Assembly (NCBI GenBank): GCA_033675265.1
Contig: JAUJYZ010000682.1
Coordinates: 124,001 to 188,000 of the forward strand
DNA: 64,000 nucleotides
Direction of reading: 5' to 3'
From: Actinostola sp. cb2023
Lineage: Eukaryota > Cnidaria > Anthozoa > Actiniaria > Actinostolidae
In this document: one piece after another, positions 31,843 through 43,502 of the stretch
How positions within the stretch are numbered: position 1 is the first letter of the stretch
Layout of the letters: the number at the start of each line of letters is the position of its first letter
Made by a program: the position numbers and the translations under genes
The notes under the pieces: model-generated
Told to the model about the DNA's origin: nothing
Databases searched by the model: none
The model's input: the letters and a program-made list of their open reading frames with translations, nothing else

Positions 31843-34800
31843 GTTCTTGTCGAGTTTGGAGATTCAAGAAGAGTAGTGAAAGTTTCTGTCAACGCTTCAG
31901 GCGAAGCTATCATTAGTGATCTGGCTGCTGAGATAAGGAAAGCCTTTGAAACACTACCTTTCGACTTCTTGATACCGAAGTATGACAGTGAATGGCACGA
32001 ATTCATCGATATGATAGGGCCAAAGGACAACATAGACGACAAAGCCAAACTTCGAGTGTTTATAGAAAAGGTAAGCTTTTTTCATTGCAACTTTTGCTAA
32101 TACACAGCCACTCTGTTGATTGATATGACAATAATAATGGGGGCTATTCTTAATCAATGAAATCGAAATAAGAGGCTTAGGATTTGGAATATAGTTTGGC
32201 TAGTTTGTGCCTTTGCAATGATATCTCAGGGGGATAATACTGATACTTAAAATCTAGGAGTCAGAGGTTACTGTATAACCATACTGTAGAAGCATAGCTC
32301 TATATGTATATGATACTGTAGACATTACAAAAATTGTCTGTGGGGTTTCAGTCATTTTACTGGCTTGAAAAAAGGGCACCTGTTGTGGGGAAGGGGGGGG
32401 GGGGGGGGGGAGTGAGTATTTTTACATTGATTTCATGGTATATTTCTTTTGTTTTTACAGCAATGTCATCAGTTAAATGAAACATCAGTAAATCCAAACA
32501 TTAGCCAACAACCAAAACAAGCAGCAGATTCCCCATGTACTTCTGTGACAACTGCAGGTTAGAGGTTTGATTACACTTACATGTCAACAAATTTGTATCA
32601 AAAAGACAGTACCAAGAAAGTTATCTCATAATGAAGCTTAATGAGGTAAAACATATACAAGATAGTGGATATTTTATTTTGTGTGTACAGGAGGGTCATT
32701 AGAACATCAGGACATCAACTTTGGGAAGGATTCATATTGGTCCCAAAGCAAAGGTTGGTCACTTCACGTCGGGCATAAATGACCCCAAAATCGGCAATGT
32801 TAAAGGTGCCTCTTTTACATTAACCTTCGTATTTTCAACAATTTCATATCAATTGGGATGAAAGTTTCGGAGGTTGCTTACTACATGTAGCGTTTTATTT
32901 TGGCATGCTAAAAGTTACCACTGAGGTCATCACGAATTGTTACATTTCTCGGGAAAATCGAGATCACTTTAAAACGTTCTGAAAAGTAGATATTTCGAAA
33001 TTTTATCTCGATGCAATAATTTATGGCTGAGTTATAAAGGATATTCATGTTAGAGTTATAAAGGATATTCATGTTATAGTGACGTCATAGAAATAATGTC
33101 ACCCAAATAGCATTAAAGCTTTACGGAGCAATGAAAATCGATGAAATGACGTTCTCATGGTCATTTATGGTTAATAATAGATGTTTGTAATGGACGAAGT
33201 TGAACATTTTGGTCCACGACCTTTATTAGGGATATTTTAAAATATTGGTGACGTATTTATGACGTAACAGGAATCTGCCAATATCTATGATTAATATTTC
33301 TAATACTTATCTTCAAAAAATCAAAAATCTAAAACGATACGAATTGGGGGACTTCTTCGATCTTTCAATATGCAAAGTGTAAAGACAAAAGATTTTCAAA
33401 CAAAAAAGTTGAATGAAGAAGTTATTTCTATAAATATTGTTCATAATTTCCCAAATGAATTATATAGAGCCATTCGTAAATAAACTTCTTCATAAAACTT
33501 TTTTGTTTGAAAATCTTTTGTCTTTACACTTTGCATATTGAAAGAACTAAGAAGCCCCCCAAATCGTATGTTTTTAGATTTTTGATTTTTTTAAGTTAAG
33601 TATTATATATATTAATAAAATATATAGACAGATTCCTGTTACGTCACCAATATTTTAAAATATCCCTAATAAAGATCGTGTACCAAAATTTCAGCTTCGT
33701 CCACTACAAACATCTATTATTAATAATAAATGATCACGACAACGTCATTTCATTGATTTTCATTGCTTCGAAAAGTGCTAATGCTATTTAGGTGACGTCA
33801 TTTCTATCACGTCATCATAAAATGAATATCCTTTGATGACGTCACAATTACGTCAGTGGTATCTTTTAGCATACCAAAATAAAACACTACATGTAGTAAG
33901 CAACCTCTGTAACTTTCATCCCAATTGATGTGAAATTGTTGAAAATACAAAGGTTAATGCAAAAGTGGCACGTTTAACATTGCCGATTTTGGGGTCATTT
34001 ATTCCCGACGTGCTTTATATCATATACACCTATTTCAAATAACGTTGTCGCGTTCAAAGCAACAAGCGTCAAGCCAAGACCGAAGTGCATGCTGGTCTTG
34101 TGTTGGCAAATTATTTAAATCAGACCTATTTTCTATGGAACGAAGTGTGATATGCAAACAAGCATGTGGAAATATTCACATTTTGTAATTAGTCCTTATA
34201 GAAACAATTGTGATTTAAATAATTGCCAACACAAAACCAGCATTCACTTCGGTCTTGGCTTGACGCTTGTTGCTTTGAACGCGACAACGTTATTTGAAAT
34301 AGGTGTATAATGTTTAAGTTCACAGAAAAGGGAGTAATCTTTCAACAAAATTGAAAAGCTTTCACAACTAAATCTTTATTTACATATAAATAAACTACAG
34401 TCATTTGCACAAATTCTGGCCGCTAAGAAATATCAATATATAAATATATCGGGTGCATTATGGGTAATTAAATAATCGAAAATTCCCCTTAAAGCGGGTT
34501 AACGCCAGCAAAGTTGGTAGAAATAATTAGTATAATGTTTATTTTAGTCTTACGTTTGTATTTTGCTTCATTTAATAAGTTAGGAAACTCAAAATAGTAT
34601 TATTTAATTACCCATAATGCACCCGATATATTGATATATTGATATATCGTGGCGGCCAGAATTTTTGCAAATGACTGTATATATTAATATATGTATATAT
34701 TAATTAATATTTTTAGATGGAAAGACTGTATACAAGAACATGGTCAATGTGGAATTGGATCCTGAGAAAATACAAGAAGACAGTATAATTTACAAAGGGG

Positions 34801-35648
34801 ATGGTGTGTCACAGTTAACTCCATATCAGACTGCAATGAATCGAGCCTCTCTAAAATTGTGCCTTAATGATCCATCTCTTGTCAATGACAGAGGTAAGCT
34901 GATGACTCTAACACGGGAGAAGTTACACGAAGAAGGGTACCAGTATAAAAAGAAAAAGTCACGTTCCAAGACGTTTGGAAACCCAGCAGAAGATGCACCA
35001 GTAGAGAAAAAGTCAAGATGGTCTCAAGAATTAAGGTCCAAACGAATTACAGAGCTTGCAGAGGATCTTTCTGATATAGATTCACATATGAGACTACTGG
35101 AAAGATCACGAAGTAAATATGTAACAGGCCATCAGTTTGAACATGCAGCAGAGAAGTGCAAGGAGATAGCATCCATTAAAGAAAAGAAAAGAAACCTCCA
35201 ATCAGAAATGACACAGCTTCAAAAGCTTGAAGTAAAGGCTTCTAAATACCATGAAAAGTCGTCAAAGCATAAACAACAGAAAAGTAAAGAAAACCCAAAG
35301 CAAAACAAGCTGTTTTCACATTTAGGCCAGAAGAACACAGAGTCTAAGAAGCAGACAGATGAAGTAATAGTAGTAGATAAGCAGGCAGAGGAAAACAAGA
35401 GTGGTAGTACCATCTCTATGTCTCCAGTGGTAAACAGTTTTGAAGACCATCTCTCAGAGGGCAGCAACGATAACATACCAGTCACCACAATGCAGACAGA
35501 GAAAGAAAACTCGCCAGGCCAAGAAAGCAAAGTGAATGCTGACACCATGAAAAGCAAAGTTGACACCTCAACCAGTTCTGATGGCACTAGTTATGAAGAA
35601 TATTTTTTTGGGGAAGGCCAAATGAACAAAACAAAAATGAAAAACTAG
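31843..35648 (+). CDS. four-exon gene, unknown function, charged coiled coil
   Basis: The exons are 31843-32070, 32461-32557, 32691-32753 and 34717-35648, each bounded by AG and GT with phases 0, 1, 1, 1 that all agree. At least one upstream exon is missing. The N-terminal part (EFGDSRRVVKVSVNASGEAI ... PKYDSEWHEFID ... KLRVFIEK) has the look of a ubiquitin-like or PB1-like fold, which is an inference. The last exon has DGVSQLTPYQTAMNRASLKL, a basic KKKKSRSK patch, a long Lys/Glu coiled coil and a Ser-rich tail ending at TAG. I have seen this family as multicopy cnidarian proteins but know no function. It is the best-preserved spliced gene of the window. Confidence 0.65.
32391..32411. repeat. 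poly(G) tract in intron 1
   Basis: An uninterrupted run of about twenty G lies 50 bases before an exon. A similar run occurs in the pogo transposase intron (about 41330-41349). The length is likely to vary and to be hard to sequence. Confidence 0.8.
32766..34012. mobile_element. 1.25-kb near-complete palindrome in intron 3
   Basis: CACGTCGGGCATAAATGACC at 32766 and GGGGTCATTTATTCCCGACG near 34011 are mirror ends. The arms (about 32766-33430 and 33475-34012) stay complementary almost to the centre, leaving a loop of about 45 bases. There is no open frame. It is a foldback transposon in the intron of the 31843-35648 gene. Confidence 0.85.
34024..34308. mobile_element. foldback MITE in intron 3
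   Basis: ATACACCTATTTCAAATAAC is mirrored by GTTATTTGAAATAGGTGTAT. The arms of about 95 bases include GCGTCAAGCCAAGACCGAAG. It starts about ten bases after the 1.25-kb palindrome. Confidence 0.85.
34397..34677. mobile_element. TA-target MITE in intron 3
   Basis: CAGTCATTTGC at 34397 mirrors GCAAATGACTG ending at 34677, with TA outside both ends. Subterminal CTGGCCGC and GGTGCATTATGGGTAATTAA are also mirrored. CAGT ends and a TA target suggest a pogo/mariner-derived MITE. It lies 40 bases before the splice acceptor of exon 4. Confidence 0.85.
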
Positions 35649-35656
35649 CACTGTAT

Positions 35657-38600
35657 TTGAATTTTAAAGCTTGTGGATTAGGAAACTACAAGATAAACAC
35701 AGGCATTTATGTTTCGTTATTACCAGTTACAAAGTTGAGTTTACAAGATTTCATTGACATAAGGCCTTTGTTTTGTTCATGGAAACACAACACAGTCTCG
35801 TTGTGCAAGGAATGCTCGGCACTGATCAAATTTGGACAACATATTCTTAATGAGGGTGTGGTAGATCTTCCTTCTGCTTATAAATGTTTCTTTCCCTTAG
35901 TTAAATACAAAGCTGAACAAGCTGTTCGCAAAATCATGCAGATGCCAGTGACAGTTATCCAAATGAGTATTAATGGACCTGGATCACAGAAGTTGTATGT
36001 TCTGGAAAGCATAGCAGGAGTAGATATGAAGAAAGTGATCAGCTTTGTGACCAATGTTTATCACGTCAATCAACCCCTCGAGCAGGAATTTCAAAGGCAA
36101 TGTTAAAGGACTTGTGTGCCTTGGCAACCTCAGAATCGGATCGACTTCTGATAAAGTATGATAAACATTGCTATAAGTGAGTTAGAGGAAATGCGGGAAG
36201 AAGTCTGCCTTCTTACAAAAGTCCAAGATAAAGCCCTACTGCAAGTATTTCGACTCAGTTGTAGCTCAGATGAAGACAGCTAGCTACATCCCAGCAATAT
36301 TCTCACTCTAGCTCAGGAAGGTCAGACTGTGAATGGGAAACAGAAGATGAGGAAATCGTGAATTGTTGTGTGGACAAACAGCGGCTGGGGACTATTCATG
36401 ATTTATCAAGTTCTGCAAGACAAATCTCAGACCCTGATATTGCCTTAGAGAAAAACCGACCTCTTGTGTCTCCTGTTCCAGATATGGAACACCTTTTACT
36501 TATTCTAAGAGAAAACAGCCTTAACTGGTTTGCACTGGTAGGAGAACTGAGAACACTACTGCAAAACTATTCTGAAGAGACTTTAACTTATGCATTAACA
36601 GAGTTTAGTGACCATCTTCCAAACTTGGAAGGACCAAGTAAAGAAGCAAAGACAGAAAGGAAATCCAAAAGAATACTTGCTCAAAGAAAGGCTGAGCAAA
36701 TGCTGCTCAAACGAAAAGTGCCATAGGTCGTTTCTAAAATTGTTAAAAAGTTCCCTAATATTGGAAGAGATGTAGAACAGTTTGTTCGCTATCGGAAAGT
36801 TGGTGCCGATGCTTGGCAAAGGACAGGAGTCCTGACATTTGACGGCAATGTTAAAACAGGCCCTAAAGTTACTTACAAACGTATCCAGGAACACCTGCAG
36901 CAAAAGTACAATACAAAGATAGGTTATGGGACCGTTGTCCAACTTTGTGTTGTACGGAACAAACGGAGACTCTCTGCCAAGAGATATAAAGGACTGGCTA
37001 GGATAACGTGTCGCAGATCAAGGAAAGGGTTTTCTGTGAGGATGAATCCCGATGCACATTGGAGTAATTCAGTGTACCAAGGACTGGATGAGTTGCAGTT
37101 TTGCAGTTCAAAGATGGTAGGGATAAAGTTGTCCTCAATCGTGACGATGCAGCTGGCTTTCGCCTCGATACCACTTTTACACATAAACAGCATATAGGTG
37201 TGCAGTTAGTTGATCAACCTGATTTGACAACCAGGACAGATTTTGTTAATAGTGATACTGCTCTTCTTCAGACTTCATCTTACCTTTTTATGGGAATTCT
37301 CACTACCCCAAAGGCTTGTGTTGGACTGGTGAAGCCTCATGTGGTTTACGAGAAGTCTCCTGCTCAACATATGGCAGATGTTCAAATGCATGAGAACAAA
37401 GAAGAATTATCATCCATTTTCAGAAATTCCGATGGTCAGCTGAAGACAGTCTGGTGTGTTCGTGTGGATGGTGCAGGCGATGAGGGACCTAGTCACAAGG
37501 AAGTAGCATTTTTATGGACCGAGAGAAACACCTCAACCAGAATCATCACTTCACATGTGTCACATCTCGAAATTCTGGTGGTTCATACTTGAATAGTGTT
37601 GAACTAATGAATGGTTGTCTTGCAGTTGCCCATTCCAACTTGTACATTCCGTCTACTCTTGGTGGACCAAATTATACTGCTCAACGATCGGATGAAAGCC
37701 AGTTAAGAAGAAACCTTGATCTGGCCACAGATGTTTATATTTCTAGAGTGCAAGGTGCACCGTGTGGTGCAGCAAAGATCAATCTTTACAAGGGTGCATG
37801 TGACCAAGAAGCAATGAAGATTCTTCAAAGACGTAAACTGTTACTTGTTTTCCTCCATGGAAAACAAAAGAAGACTGAGAACTTGAAGAACAGCAATCCA
37901 GAACTGTAAAGTTATTTCACGAAAGTGTGGACTGTTTATCTCAATCATAAAGTCAATCTCTTTAATAAATATGTTTTAGTTTTACATTTATGCTACAAGA
38001 CAGGATGCCCTCACAGCCGATGCATGGAAGGAAGACAGGAAGCGCATTACTGGTTTCCTGGAGGACCTCCAGTTACATATTTCCCACTACCAATTCCAGA
38101 TCCTTCCAAGCCATGGGGCTCTGAGCAGTGTGACAGATGCCAAAGCCAATGCCCAGGACATTACCTGAAACCATAAGATGCCTGGCTCCATGTTCAGAAA
38201 GAACCCCCTTCTGTTCTCCTACAGAAAGCTTATAATGAAACATGCTAAAAGATGCAGAGAAAATACAACAATTAGCAAGAGAAACCGATCTGACAGTCAA
38301 TCAAACAATGATGTGGTTAAAGCATCTGGTGGATATCAGAGCCAGAAGAGTACTGGGGGCAAGAAAGGCTGCAGCAAAGAGGGCAGCAAACAGAGGTATG
38401 TAACATCAAATGTCAAGTAGATGATCAATTCCAATAACTAAACAGGTTATGTTTCTACCCATAGTTGCAGTTGTGGATGTTCACCAAGATGACAACATTT
38501 CTGATGGTGCTGATGGCTCCTCTTCATGTACATCATCTGATGGTGAGTCTAGGTGTTTGTGGACTTCTATGACTCCACTCCTGATTTTGCACTGTTGCTG

Positions 38601-38999
38601 CACCTCTACGTTTCAGCACAAGGAATGCCGTATCCTGTATACTTTTTATTTACTTTTGTAGAGTCAGATGACCCAGTTTGTCCGTGTGGGAGAACAAACC
38701 AGGCTGAAAATATGATAGGTGGGCGTTTATTTTACACTGATATATTTATTATATTTAATAGCCTTGTTCATTTTTATATTTAATTTATTTATGGCAGTAC
38801 CTGAAAATTAGCCACCTACGGTAAGCTAAATGTACTTGACTACATAAAATAATTAAGTTTATTGTATTATTGCATTGTATAGGTTGTGATGGTGCAGAAT
38901 GCCCAATAATATGGTACCATTTCTTTCTCTTGTGCTAGAATTGATGGAAGTGATGCTCCTGAAGGAGATTGGCTCTGTAGCTCCTGTTGCAATAAAAAC
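35657..38999 (+). pseudogene. large unnamed multicopy gene with C-terminal PHD finger
   Basis: Fragments in all three frames follow one another: PSAYKCFFPLVKYKAEQAVR (about 35880), LKDLCALATSESDRLLIKY (36100), MEHLLLILRENSLNWFALV (36485), VRYRKVGADAWQRTGVLTFD and YGTVVQLCVVRNKRRLSAKR (36790-36980), VLNRDDAAGFRLDT (37130), CVRVDGAGDEGPSHKEVAFL (37460), ATDVYISRVQGAPCG (37725) and WFPGGPPVTYFPLPIPDP (38055). A helix-turn-helix-like exon ends at the donor after 38395. Exons 38465-38542, 38662-38718 and 38883-38999 are in phase and give CPCGRTN, CDGAECPIIWYH and GDWLCSSC, a Cys4-His-Cys3 PHD finger. The aspartates suggest, but do not prove, a transposase-like core. There are many frameshifts and stops. 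Confidence 0.6.
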
Positions 39000-39664
39000 T
39001 GAACTGGAAAAAGTGATAGTTTGTTTGTTTGATTAATTTCTTGTCGTAAGACACTGCAAAGTATATTATAGTAGGGGTTTTGACAAAGACTCTGTCCCCA
39101 ATGTATAGGGTATTATTATTGTTTTGTGGGGGCTTTGACAACGAATCTGTCCCCACCACATGGGGCAAAATCATCCTTTAGTTTTGCCTGATGGCTAATG
39201 CCCCATGTTTCTCCGGGTTGGGGGGATGGGGGGGGGGGGGTTTCCATTGACAAGTGCATAACCACTGGTCGATTGGAACCTTGATTCGTCGTTAACTCTT
39301 CATTATCTGTAGCTTCAATGCTCAATCGTTTCTTCTCGACTAGCATGTGGCAACGCAACACAAGGTCGGTCTTTTTGCCGCTTGTATTTTCGTGATAGCG
39401 ACCTAATAGCTCCTTTAAATCTTTAACTCTTTAAGTTTTTAAGCTTCTCTAGTGACAGCAGGGTTTCCATTTCGTTGTCTTTATCCACTGATGGTAATAA
39501 AAACACAAAACATACAACTTTTCTGACTTTGAACGACTGCAAACACAAGGAAAACAACACTTGGTTTCTATGGCGCTATACACGGTTAGCCTCGCTTTGG
39601 TGTGAAAACTGAGCCTGCCTTTTGAAGTGCAGCAGTTTCTAGCGGAGAATACGAAACTGGACTA
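39000..39664. other. no gene; direct repeat and poly(G)
   Basis: TTTGACAA and TCTGTCCCCA occur twice about 75 bases apart near 39075 and 39130. A G run lies at 39222-39240. This is the left flank of the pogo element and ends in ACTA. Confidence 0.5.
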
Positions 39665-40042
39665 CAGTAAACACCCGCTTCTAAGAACCTAGAAATTAAG
39701 AACCTGTAGGCAGAAATTTTGGATTTTAATACCCCAAAATATAAGAACCTGTTTAGCCAACCAAAGCCACAAGGTTCTTATATGAAGAGTCACTCTAAAT
39801 AATGAAACAGTGCTGTAGCCAAAATGTGACTATAAAATAATTTGCTATACATTTGGCCCTTCCATAAAAAATTTACAGAAATTACATACATACAGTATAA
39901 TCTCTCTATAATAAAGTGGTTTATACAGTATATACTGTCAGTTCCCCCACTGTATTCATGGCTCATACACTGTAGTCATGTATTAAAGCAAGTTGAAATA
40001 CTGAGGAAACTGTTCAGTGAATGCCATTGTCGTTCAGCAGTA

Positions 40043-40193
40043 GAGTGCAAACACTTAAACCGTGCAACATTAATAATACTATTTAATAATTAACAGTGAT
40101 ATTTCTATTGTTTTCTATTGTTTAATTAGCGTTATTTAGTACTAAATAGTATAAGTACTGTATTAATGTTGCACGGTTTAAGTGTTTGTACTC
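40043..40193. mobile_element. 151-bp TA-target MITE, second copy
   Basis: GAGTGCAAACACTTAAACC opens and GGTTTAAGTGTTTGTACTC closes the copy, with TA on both sides. The centre TCTATTGTTTTCTATTGTTT is shared with the copy at 18712-18852. It is inserted in the pogo element. Confidence 0.85.
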
Positions 40194-40266
40194 TAACTTT
40201 CTTCCAGTATTAAATTCATTGTACAGTACATTATTGTTGTAATATAATCAAGCACTTTTAAACACG

Positions 40267-40418
40267 AAGTTCCGGTATAAAAGGAGCCTACCCAGGGGTA
40301 AGACAATACATAATTAAAAATAATAAATATGCTAATATACTTTTGTTAAAAGCATACCAATGTGAATGTACATTGTCTTACCCCTGGGCAGGCTCCTTTT
40401 ATACCAGAACTTCGTGAA
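40267..40418. mobile_element. foldback MITE at the end of the HIRAN gene
   Basis: CGAAGTTCCGGTATAAAAGG and AGCCTACCCAGGGGTAAGAC are mirrored by CCCCTGGGCAGGCTCCTTTT and ACCAGAACTTCG. The right end directly abuts the stop codon of the minus-strand HIRAN-like gene, so it probably replaced or became its 3' UTR. Confidence 0.8.
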
Positions 40419-40826
40419 TTAAGTCTGGCACTTCCTCACATCCGAAATGTTAAGGCCGCAGGTAGCTTCGTTTTTCTTCAGTCTTGATGCCAACTTTTCC
40501 AGGTACTTGGAATTCCCTATCAGTTTGTAGTCCACTGGGATTTCAAGTCCTTTTCCTTCTCCTCTGTTGTAACGAGCACCAATACACTCCACCTCAATCT
40601 CACCATAGTGACGAATAAACTTGTTAAATACCTTGGAGAATTCTATGGGAACATGTCCAACAGTTTTGTCGTCTCCATTCTTGACAACAATGGCATATTT
40701 GTCATGCACATTATCCAGCTCTCTTTCACAGGTTAACACTTCGCCGATGAAAACAGTTGCATCTTTAAAATAAGCATGATATCCCCGAACACTAGACTCA
40801 ATAAATACTTCATACTCATCTGCCAT
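40419..40826 (-). CDS. HIRAN-domain protein encoded by the pogo element
   Basis: 135 residues, ATG to stop. VRGYHAYFKDATVFIGEVLT, then CERELDNVHDKYAIVV and VGHVPIEFSKVFNKFI match the HIRAN pattern (Gxx-Y, GExLxCxRE-xNxxDxxAVxV, GHVP), a small beta-rich fold that binds DNA 3' ends or damaged forks. It starts about 240 bases from, and is divergent to, the transposase start at 41070, so the two could share one promoter region. No frameshift is visible. In an element of this type the protein might protect or process transposon ends, which is only a guess. Confidence 0.65.
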   Translation of the reverse strand: MADEYEVFIESSVRGYHAYFKDATVFIGEVLTCERELDNVHDKYAIVVKNGDDKTVGHVPIEFSKVFNKFIRHYGEIEVECIGARYNRGEGKGLEIPVDYKLIGNSKYLEKLASRLKKNEATCGLNISDVRKCQT

Positions 40827-41069
40827 GTTCTCTTCTTGAATTGTGTATCATTTGGTGTAAATAATCACCAATTTAACGCACAAAAAAAGGGTTTATAGCA
40901 AGCACACTAAAAGCACATGGAGATCGCTTGACTAGATTTCTGCAAGGCGTTCCTTCCCTTTGCGGAATGACCGCTGACACACACTACACTTGACATTCCA
41001 GTTCACACTTGTTCCCAGTTCCTCTGACTTTCCTCGTTGTTTCAGAGAACTTCCCTCAAGTTGTTCAAA

Positions 41070-43177
41070 ATGAATCGAACTTTATTTGACTGTGGCTACA
41101 AGAAAAAGGTCCAATTGAGGAGCGGAGAGTTGTATGATATCACTGCAACACTACCAAAAGCTGTCACAGTGAAGAATGATTCGTTCAAGTGCAGAATTTG
41201 CAGTCAAACGTTCTTTCGAAGGCAACACATGGAGATGCATGTGAAATATAAACATGCCTCTGAAGTCTCCTCAAGCGTTATAATTCCCATCGATTCAACG
41301 TCTGGTGAGTGCAAGAGGGTGCTGAAGGGTGGGGGGGGGGGGGGGGGGTCCCATTTCCCAGCCCAAAATTCCATGCAGTCCCAGTGATTAATTTTTTAGA
41401 AATCCCTGTTCCAGTTACTGTACTACACGTTCAGCAGCCGCTATGTTGGCAAGTCTGAAGGCACATACCGCTGACCAAAAGACGCGCGGGCGTCTGAAAG
41501 TGATTTGGAGGACTCGGAAGGTGTCACAATAGTGTAAAAGTATACAAAACTTTGCCTTCCGACTTTTGTTTCAATGACTTTTATGTCTTTTTCTATGAGA
41601 GGAAAAAATGAATCCCATTCCCATTCCCAGTGGCTAAATCCCAGTCCCAGTGCATGTAATCCCATTTTCCCAGCCAAAAAATAGACTAATCCCAGCTCCC
41701 ATTTTACCCCTTCAGGACCCTTGTGCAAGAATGCCCCAGATTTCAATCTCGACCTGCCAGGGAAACAGCAGCGGGATGAGGATCTTCAATCCCCCCATCA
41801 ACCAGACAAGTGCACTGAAAACCGTCGCGGGAGAAGTACGCGAAAATCATACACAGTTCAGTTCAAGAAGCAAACACTTGCCCTTCTAGATTCCCTCAAG
41901 AATTCAAAGAATAAATGGCAAAAGGTTGCTGATGCCAAAAATGTGAGCAAGTCACTTGTAGTGAAATGGAATAAAGCCAGAAAAGAAATTATTTCGGATG
42001 AAAGAAACAAGCACAACGCCAATGCAGGCGGCATGAGAGACGCAAGACGGAGAAGACAGATGGTTGGAGAGAGAGCTAGGAATAGTGAGAAGTACCCCTT
42101 GGCTGCGAATCTTCTTGTTGCCGAATTCAAGCTGCGGAGAGCAAAGGGAAGCAAGGTCTCAAAGCTGTGGATCAAGACAAATATGAAGAAAAAAATAGAG
42201 AGATGTTACGGGAAAGAAGAAGCCAACAAATTCAAAGGGAGCAATAACTGGTTCCAACGATTTAAACGCAGACACCAAATTGCCCTTAGAAGAAGAACAA
42301 ACAAGAAGCAGCATTCGGCTAACGATGGTAGGGAAACAATTCACAACGTTTTCATAGGAATCTCAGGAAAGCGGTTCAGTCAAAAAGAAGGAGGAACAAT
42401 TCTGTTGTGGATACCAAGTTTGGGCGATGGCTCCCAAAGGACAGATACAATGTTGATCAGGTCCCTCTGCCCTTTGTTATCGACCAAGAAACAACATACG
42501 ACGTTGCAGGGACCAAACAAGTGTGGGTGTCCCAACCAGCTTCTGGCCTAGACAAGAGGCAAGCAACCCTGCAACTCTGCATTCGGGCAGAAGGGAAACA
42601 AAATATCAAGCCAGCAATAGTCTTCAGGGGGAAGGGAAATGTCACAAGTGAGGAGAAAGAGAAGTATGATCAGGGTGTTGACGTTTATTTTCAGCCATCT
42701 GCATGGATGGACTCCGAGATCAACCAGAAGTGGACAAAACAAACACTAAAAAATGGGCTGGGGAATGATCCAGGGGAGAAAGTGCTGTTTGCGGACAATG
42801 TTGGCTTCCAGCTAGCGAAAGACTTCCATACCACTTGCAGGGAACTCAACACTATAGTATACCTACTGCCAGCAAACCACACGGACAAGGTTCAACCAAT
42901 TGACGCAGGGTGTGGCAGAATGATGAAGAAGAAGATAGGTGAGGCTATGGAGGGATGGTTGGAAAGAGAGGAGAATCTAGAAATGTGGCACGACAAGGTA
43001 TCTGCCAGGACAAGAAGGGTCTTGATGACCAAGTGGACTGCACAGGCCTGGAGAGAGATCACCCAAGACCAGGACTTCTTTAAGAAGCTGTTTGAGAAAA
43101 CCGGGTGCTTAATGACTGCTAATGGTTCAGACGACGAGAAAATCAAGCCACAAGGACTGGAGCCATACACATTTTAG
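41070..43177 (+). CDS. pogo/CENP-B-type transposase, one frameshift
   Basis: Exon 1 (41070-41304) encodes MNRTLFDCGYKKK and a C2H2 finger (CRICSQTFFRRQHMEMHVKYKH, residues about 43-64). A GTGAGT donor and a CAG acceptor at 41715 join in phase to exon 2. That exon holds two helix-turn-helix regions (YTVQFKKQTLALLDSLKNSK; VSKLWIKTNMKKKIE ... WFQRFKRRHQIALRRRTNKK). An extra base in a T run near 42348 shifts the frame. The DDE_1 core then continues with YNVDQVPLPF, LFADNVGF and QPIDAGCGRMMKKKI, whose aspartates (residues 17, 130 and 166 of the open frame from 42407) form the DDD triad of pogo. The stop is at 43177. Otherwise it is intact, which suggests a young copy. Confidence 0.85.
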
Positions 43178-43502
43178 AGAACATCTCTTTGTCTGAACAC
43201 ATCTTTTTTTCTTTTTTCTTTCTTTTTTTCTTTTTGAACAGATGTATATTTCTGGAGAAAAAATATTCTGAGATTGAATTGTATCGGACTACACCCATGC
43301 TTCCGTCCTTGATGTTCTGGTCATACAGTGTACTGTATAACAATTGCATTTCCCTTAAAAGAAATTTTAAGAACCTATTAAGAACCTATTTTGCCTAAAT
43401 TGTCAGTAACTACCCCAAAATATAAGAACCTTTTTTGCCAGACTTGAAAAAATCTAGGTTCTTACATGTGGGTGTTTACTGTATTCTAACAGTGACTTAA
43501 TC

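Larger units (their letters stand above)
39665..43481. mobile_element. pogo/Tigger-type transposon with two genes
   Basis: CAGTAAACACCC at 39665 and GGGTGTTTACTG at 43481 form the terminal inverted repeats, flanked by TA (39663-39664 and 43482-43483). CCCCAAAATATAAGAACCT is repeated near both ends in the same orientation (about 39733 and 43413), and TAAGAACCTAG is part of both terminal repeats. The element contains a CENP-B-type transposase on + and a HIRAN-like gene on -, plus two small foldback insertions. TA target, CAGT ends and DDD transposase all agree with pogo. Confidence 0.9.

Noticed and set aside
35219..35587. 122-codon minus-strand frame
   Set aside because: Antisense to the well-supported + strand exon 34717-35648.
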